From: CALROG01 sp943369755
GTDB taxonomy: Bacteria; Pseudomonadota; Gammaproteobacteria; Burkholderiales; Burkholderiaceae_C
Length of the DNA stretch: 64,000 bases
NCBI GenBank assembly: GCA_943369755.1
Contig: CALROG020000019.1
Location: 1 to 64,000, forward strand
Direction: 5' to 3'
Of this stretch, positions 59,789-64,000 are shown piece by piece (within the stretch, counting starts at the first letter, position 1; the number at the start of each line of letters is the position of its first letter). A program made the position numbers and the translations under genes. The notes under the pieces are model-generated. The model was not told the DNA's origin and searched no databases. It saw nothing but the letters and a program-made list of their open reading frames with translations.

Positions 59789-60529
59789 TCAGGTGATGGT
59801 GACGGTGTAGTGAAAGGCGTGCGCGTCGCCGTAACTGGTACGCGCTTCGACGCAAAGGCCCGCCATATTGAAAGCACGGCGTGACACCACTGCGCTCGGG
59901 TGGGCAGCGGGCAAGCCGAGCTGGCGCGCCTGGGTGGCTGACAGGATGCCAAACGACACTTCGTCTACGGCGCGATGTACATGAACGCCGCAGCGGTTGG
60001 CGTACTCCGGGTACAGCAGGTCGCCCCATTCGTCTGGCTCGCTATCGGCCAGCGCGGCAAACAGTGGCAGCGGCAACCACGCTTCCTCAAGCAGGCAGGG
60101 CTGGCCATGAAGCAAGCGCAAGCGGCGCAGCCGCAAAACGGGCGAGCCGACAGCCACAGCCAGTTGCTGCGCGACCCGGCTGGGTGCACTCACGCGGTCG
60201 TGCGCCAGAATGCGCGACACCGGAACCTCGCCCGTGCTCTGGCCAAAGCGGAAAAACCGCAGCAATGGCGACCCCGTAAGGCCAGTGCGCACAAAGGTGC
60301 CGCGCCCGTGCACACGCTCTATCAAGCCCTGCGCGTCCAGTAGCTCCAGCGCCCGACGCAACGTACCCAGCGCGACCTGGTGGTCGGACGCGAGTATTTG
60401 CTCGGAAGGCAAAGTGCTGCCCGGCGGCCATTCGCCAGCCACAATGCGCGCCCGCAGCGCACCCGCAAGGGCGCCGTAGCGGCTCAGCCCCGGCGTGTCG
60501 GGCACAAGTTGCAGGTTGGGTGAATTCAA
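59789..60529 (-). CDS. GntR/HutC-family transcriptional regulator
   Basis: A 246-residue protein from a TTG. The N-terminal winged helix (RYGALAGALRARIVAGEWPPGSTLPSEQILASDHQVALGTLRRALELLDAQGLIERVHGRGTFV split into blocks) is followed by a UTRA ligand domain (about residues 95-240). Autoregulation is suggested by the promoter at 60554-60581, where an inverted repeat brackets the -10 region. It is 24 bases upstream of the Bug receptor gene and should control it and the amidohydrolase. The effector is likely the transported acid or its catabolite. Confidence 0.92.
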   Translation of the reverse strand: MNSPNLQLVPDTPGLSRYGALAGALRARIVAGEWPPGSTLPSEQILASDHQVALGTLRRALELLDAQGLIERVHGRGTFVRTGLTGSPLLRFFRFGQSTGEVPVSRILAHDRVSAPSRVAQQLAVAVGSPVLRLRRLRLLHGQPCLLEEAWLPLPLFAALADSEPDEWGDLLYPEYANRCGVHVHRAVDEVSFGILSATQARQLGLPAAHPSAVVSRRAFNMAGLCVEARTSYGDAHAFHYTVTIT

Positions 60530-60545
60530 GCTCTAGTCCTATAGA

Positions 60546-60581
60546 TGACTCGCATCATACGAAGAATACGCGCAGAGTCAA
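60546..60581 (-). promoter_or_regulatory. Promoter with flanking inverted repeat upstream of gntR
   Basis: On the minus strand TTGACT (60576-60581) is followed after 16 bases by TATGAT (60554-60559), a near-consensus sigma-70 promoter. GAGTCA (60575-60580) and TGACTC (60546-60551) form an inverted repeat around the -10 region. The start of gntR lies 25 bases downstream of the -10 box, leaving a short leader. A repressor such as the GntR protein itself may bind the repeat. Confidence 0.6.
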
Positions 60582-60616
60582 GCCCTGCATCCGTTCAGTG
60601 CTGACTTTTGGCGAAG

Positions 60617-62770
60617 TTACCAGCGCGGCTGGTAGTCGCGCACGCTCGTCTTCACGGCATCGGTAAGCGCAAAACCGTCGCCGTAGCGGGCGGCAAGCTG
60701 CTCAGCGCGGGCAATGAAGGCGTCTATACCCATGCCGTAGATGAACTGCATTGCCCCGCCGGTCCAGGCCGGGAAGCCGATGCCGAAGATAGAGCCGATG
60801 TTGGCGTCGTGCACAGACGTCAAAACGCCTTCGCTCAGGCAGCGAGCGGTTTCTATGGCCTGCCGGTACAGCAGGCGGTCTTTGAGTTCCTGAATGTCCC
60901 AACCAACAGCAGTTTTTTCAAACAAGGGTTTAAGCTCCGGCCAAAGCGTCTTTTTTGCACCCTTTGGGTAGTCGTAGAAACCGCCGCCGCCCGCGCGGCC
61001 CGGGCGATTGTGTTGCTTGACCATGCGTTCCACCAACAGCTCGCCGGGTGCTGCCGCGTAGGTTTTGCCTTCAGCAGCCAGGTCGGCGCGGGTCTGGTCC
61101 AGCACGTGCACGCTCAAGGAAAGCGCGGTTTCGTCCAGCACCGCCAGCGGGCCCACCGGCATGCCGCAATTGATGCCAGCATTTTCAATCACCGCAGCCG
61201 GAATGCCTTCGCCCAGCATTGCCGCGCCTTCCATCACAAAGGTGCCAAAGGTGCGGCTGGTGTAAAAGCCGCGCGAGTCGTTCACCACGATGGGAATCTT
61301 CCCGATGGACTGCACGTAGTCAAAGGCGCGTGCCACGGTTTCGTCGTCGGTCTGCGCGCCCCGGATGATCTCCACCAGCTTCATTTTGTCCACCGGGCTG
61401 AAGAAATGGATGCCAATGAACTTTTCTGGCCTGGCACTGGCTTTGGCCAGGCCCGAGATGGGCAGGGTGGAGGTGTTGCTGGCAAAGAAGCCGCCCGCTG
61501 CCAGCATGGGCTCGGCTTCCTGCGTCACCTTGGCCTTGAGTGCGCGCTGCTCGAACACCGCCTCGATGATCAGGTCGCAGCCCTTGAGGTCGGCGGCCTG
61601 GTCGGTGGCCTTGATGCGCGCCATCAGCTCGGTCTGGTCGTGCGGGCTCATGCGGCCCTTGTCCACGCGCGGCTGTGTGAGCCTGGCGCTGTAGGCCTTG
61701 CCCTGTTCCGCCTTTTCCAGCGAAACATCTTTCAACACTGTGGTGACTCCGCGCGAAGCCTGCACATAGGCAATGCCCGCGCCCATCATGCCGGCGCCCA
61801 GGATGCCGACTTTCTGCGGCTTGTAGCGCGGCACGTCCTTCGGTCGGCTTTGCCCCGACTTGATCGCGTTCATGTTGAAAAAGAACGTGTTGATCATGTT
61901 CTTCGCCACCGGGCTGACGATCAGTTTGGCCAGGTACCGGCTCTCAATACGCAGCGCGGTGTCAAAGTCCACCTGCGCGCCCTCGACCATGGCGGCCAAC
62001 GCGTATTCGGGTGCCGGGTACAGGCCACGTGTTTTTTGCTTCAGCACCGCAGGAGCCACGCTCAGCATGCCTGCAATCTTGGGGTTGGCCGGGGTGCCGC
62101 CGGGCATCTTGTAGTTCTTGTCGTCCCAGGGGTGGTGGGCCGGCGTGCGCGAGCCCTCGTGCGCCGCAATCCAGGCCAGCGCCGCGGGGCGCAGGCCGGC
62201 CGCGTCAGGCACCAGCTCATGTACCAGGCCCAGCTCCAGCGCCGCGCGTGGGTTGAACAGCTTGCTCTCCAGGATGTAGGGTTGCGCGCCCATCAGGCCC
62301 AGCAGGCGCGTCATCTTGGTGATGCCGCTGGCACCCGGAATCAGGCCCAGGGTGATTTCGGGCAGGCCAAACTGGATCTTGGGGTCATCCACAGCCACCC
62401 GGTAGTGGCCGACCAACGCCACCTCCCAGCCGCCACCCAGCGCCGCGCCGTTCAGGCAGCTCACCACCGGCTTGCCCAGGGTTTCGAGCGTGCGAAAGCA
62501 TTTCTTGGTCTGCTCTATCTCGGCAAACACCCGGCCCGCATCAGCGGCCGTCAGGCGCATCGTGCCTTTCAGGTCAGCGCCAGCAAAGAACGTGCTCTTG
62601 GCCGAGGCCAACACAATGCCCTTGATCGCGTCCTTGTCCTGCACCACCTGCGCCGTGGCCTCAACCAGGTCGGCCTGCCACTGGGCGCACATGGTGTTGA
62701 CCGGCGAGCCCGGCTCGTCGAACGTCAGCGTGGCGATGCCTTCGGCCAGCTCGTAGCGAATCGTCTTCAT
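60617..62770 (-). CDS. fadJ: 3-hydroxyacyl-CoA dehydrogenase/enoyl-CoA hydratase (FadJ/FadB-like)
   Basis: 717 residues from the ATG at 62768-62770, which overlaps the thiolase stop in TGATG. The N-terminal crotonase domain contains ASAKSTFFAGADLKG and CLNGAALGGGWEVALVG. The dehydrogenase part has the NAD-binding fold KVGILGAGMMGAGIAYVQASRG (about residues 325-346) and the catalytic HFFSPVDKMKLVEII. A second dehydrogenase C-domain ends the protein. It catalyses hydration of enoyl-CoA and oxidation of 3-hydroxyacyl-CoA in beta-oxidation. It is coupled to the thiolase. FadB and FadJ types cannot be separated firmly from sequence. Confidence 0.93.
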   Translation of the reverse strand: MKTIRYELAEGIATLTFDEPGSPVNTMCAQWQADLVEATAQVVQDKDAIKGIVLASAKSTFFAGADLKGTMRLTAADAGRVFAEIEQTKKCFRTLETLGKPVVSCLNGAALGGGWEVALVGHYRVAVDDPKIQFGLPEITLGLIPGASGITKMTRLLGLMGAQPYILESKLFNPRAALELGLVHELVPDAAGLRPAALAWIAAHEGSRTPAHHPWDDKNYKMPGGTPANPKIAGMLSVAPAVLKQKTRGLYPAPEYALAAMVEGAQVDFDTALRIESRYLAKLIVSPVAKNMINTFFFNMNAIKSGQSRPKDVPRYKPQKVGILGAGMMGAGIAYVQASRGVTTVLKDVSLEKAEQGKAYSARLTQPRVDKGRMSPHDQTELMARIKATDQAADLKGCDLIIEAVFEQRALKAKVTQEAEPMLAAGGFFASNTSTLPISGLAKASARPEKFIGIHFFSPVDKMKLVEIIRGAQTDDETVARAFDYVQSIGKIPIVVNDSRGFYTSRTFGTFVMEGAAMLGEGIPAAVIENAGINCGMPVGPLAVLDETALSLSVHVLDQTRADLAAEGKTYAAAPGELLVERMVKQHNRPGRAGGGGFYDYPKGAKKTLWPELKPLFEKTAVGWDIQELKDRLLYRQAIETARCLSEGVLTSVHDANIGSIFGIGFPAWTGGAMQFIYGMGIDAFIARAEQLAARYGDGFALTDAVKTSVRDYQPRW

Positions 62771-63975
62771 CAGATGCGCTCCACGATGGTGGCAATGCCC
62801 ATACCCCCGCCCACGCACAGCGTGGCCAGGCCGTAGCGCAGCTTGCGCCGGTGCAACTCGTCAATCAGGGTGTTCAAAATCATGGCACCGGTGGCACCCA
62901 GCGGGTGGCCCATGGCAATGGCACCGCCATTTACGTTGACCTTCTCGTGCGGCACGCCCATCTCTTTCATGAAGCGCATTGGCACTGCGGCAAAGGCTTC
63001 GTTGACTTCAAACAAATCAATCTGGTCAATCGTCATGCCTGCCTTGGCCAGCGCCTTGCGCGCCGCCGGCATGGGGCCGGTGAGCATGATGGTTGGGTCT
63101 GCGCCACTCAGCGCCGCCGCCACAATGCGGGCGCGCGGGGTAAAGCCATGGGTTTTGCCTGCCGCCTCGGAACCAATCAACACGGCGGCCGCGCCGTCCA
63201 CAATGCCCGACGAGTTGCCCGCATGGTGCACATGGTGAATGTGTTCCACCTGCGGGTAGCGGGCAAGTGCCACCTGGTCAAAACCCATTGCACCGAGTTG
63301 TTCAAAGGCGGGTTTAAGCGCGCCCAGCCCTTGCAGGCTGGTGTGGGGTTTGATGAACTCGTCGTGGTCCAGAATGATTTGGTCCAGGAAGTCCTTGACC
63401 GGCACCACCGAGCCCGCAAAAAAGCCGCCCTCACGCGCCCGGGCGGCACGCTTCTGGCTCTCCAGCGCAAAGGCGTCCACGTCGTCGCGGGTGAAGCCCT
63501 CCAGGGTGGCAATCAGGTCGGCACCAATGCCCTGGGGCACAAAGGCGGTGGCGCTGTTGGTCTCCGGGTCCTGGGCCCAGGCACCGCCATCGGAGCCAAT
63601 GGGCACGCGGCTCATGCTCTCTACCCCGCCGGCTACCACCAGGTCTTCCCAGCCGCTGCGCACCTTTTGTGCTGCCATGTTCACCGCCTCCAGGCCCGAG
63701 GCACAAAAGCGGTTGAGCTGCACACCCGAGCAACGGAAGTCCCAGCCGGCTTTAAGCGCCGCCACCTTCGCAATGACCGAGCCCTGCTCGCCGATGGGCG
63801 AGACCACGCCCATCACCACATCGTCAACCTGCGCGGTGTCAAAGTCGTTGCGCCGCTGCAGCTCGGCCAGCACGCCAGCCAACAGGTTGACCGGTTTTAC
63901 TTCATGCAGGCTGCCGTCTTTTTTGCCCTTGCCGCGGGGCGTGCGAATGGCGTCGTAAACAAAAGCTTCGGTCAT
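62770..63975 (-). CDS. fadA: Acetyl-CoA C-acyltransferase (thiolase), FadA-like
   Basis: 401 residues from the ATG at 63973-63975, with AAGGAG upstream; the frame stays open to the end of the window, but that extension has no support. The catalytic nucleophile is in LNRFCASGLEAVNMAA, HPLGATGA holds the catalytic His, and CVGGGMG the second Cys. NHG-type active-site residues appear in EVNEAFAAVPMRFMKE. It cleaves 3-ketoacyl-CoA in the last step of beta-oxidation. It overlaps fadJ in TGATG and starts 25 bases from the window end. Confidence 0.94.
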   Translation of the reverse strand: MTEAFVYDAIRTPRGKGKKDGSLHEVKPVNLLAGVLAELQRRNDFDTAQVDDVVMGVVSPIGEQGSVIAKVAALKAGWDFRCSGVQLNRFCASGLEAVNMAAQKVRSGWEDLVVAGGVESMSRVPIGSDGGAWAQDPETNSATAFVPQGIGADLIATLEGFTRDDVDAFALESQKRAARAREGGFFAGSVVPVKDFLDQIILDHDEFIKPHTSLQGLGALKPAFEQLGAMGFDQVALARYPQVEHIHHVHHAGNSSGIVDGAAAVLIGSEAAGKTHGFTPRARIVAAALSGADPTIMLTGPMPAARKALAKAGMTIDQIDLFEVNEAFAAVPMRFMKEMGVPHEKVNVNGGAIAMGHPLGATGAMILNTLIDELHRRKLRYGLATLCVGGGMGIATIVERI

Positions 63976-64000
63976 GTAGGCTCCTTGTTGGGCGGCCACG

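Noticed and set aside
60608..62836. A 742-codon plus-strand frame opposite fadJ
   Set aside because: The translation is His-rich and lacks any motif; fadJ on the other strand has full domains and coupling to fadA.
1..64000. tRNA, rRNA, transposase or integrase genes
   Set aside because: None was seen in any intergenic space or reading frame; all gaps are under 200 bases. A tRNA scan by program was not possible here.

Overview
The window reads as a high-GC betaproteobacterial chromosome, most likely family Comamonadaceae (Polaromonas, Rhodoferax, Hydrogenophaga or Acidovorax type). The grounds are the Sox set in the order soxCDYZAXB, the conserved block ndk-rlmN-pilW-rodZ-ispG-hisS-yfgM-bamB-der-hfq-hflX-hflK-hflC-hisZ-purA, and two families of short palindromic repeats that I associate with this family. 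No rRNA, tRNA, CRISPR array, insertion sequence or prophage is visible. Coding density is very high and no gene-free stretch exceeds 200 bases.

Region 1 (1-11.7 kb): the 3' end of prpE, then a thiosulfate-oxidation island. It holds two ArsR regulators with a shared cysteine spacing, a periplasmic DsrE-like lipoprotein, a small membrane ORF, a YeeE/SoxT-type sulfur transporter, a SoxH-like metallo-hydrolase, a SoxW-like thioredoxin and soxCDYZAXB. SoxYZ carries the sulfur substrate, SoxAX conjugates it, SoxB hydrolyses the terminal sulfone and SoxCD oxidises the bound sulfane. An inverted-repeat operator precedes the second arsR-soxC unit, and a terminator lies between soxX and soxB.

Region 2 (11.8-23.3 kb): the 2-oxoglutarate dehydrogenase operon (sucA, sucB, lpdA), zapE, an exported coiled-coil protein, a PP2C phosphatase, a YdcH-like protein, a DinG-family helicase and bamD. 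Region 3 (23.3-44.8 kb): housekeeping genes (rluD, scpB, rluB, the long block above, a phosphoribosyltransferase, metC). Several of them contain short repeats that have been absorbed into the reading frame.

Region 4 (44.8-56.7 kb): accessory and signalling genes. These are an SMP-30-like protein, mnmH, tesA head-to-head with ybbA, and a two-gene signalling module in which a membrane HAMP sensor with a c-type haem motif and no output domain precedes a Ser/Thr kinase fused to a cyclase-homology domain and a duplicated C-terminal domain. They are followed by rlmB, an unfamiliar zinc-ribbon membrane protein, a split chromate transporter pair and a MarR-GNAT fusion divergent from an M20 peptidase. 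Region 5 (56.7-64 kb): a GntR-Bug receptor-amidohydrolase catabolic unit and the fadA/fadJ beta-oxidation pair.

The best candidate for an undescribed system is the sensor plus kinase-cyclase module at 48256-51355. The duplicated C-terminal domain, the altered substrate-selecting residues in the cyclase domain and the missing output domain of the sensor are each visible in the sequence; that the two proteins work together is inferred from their order and spacing.
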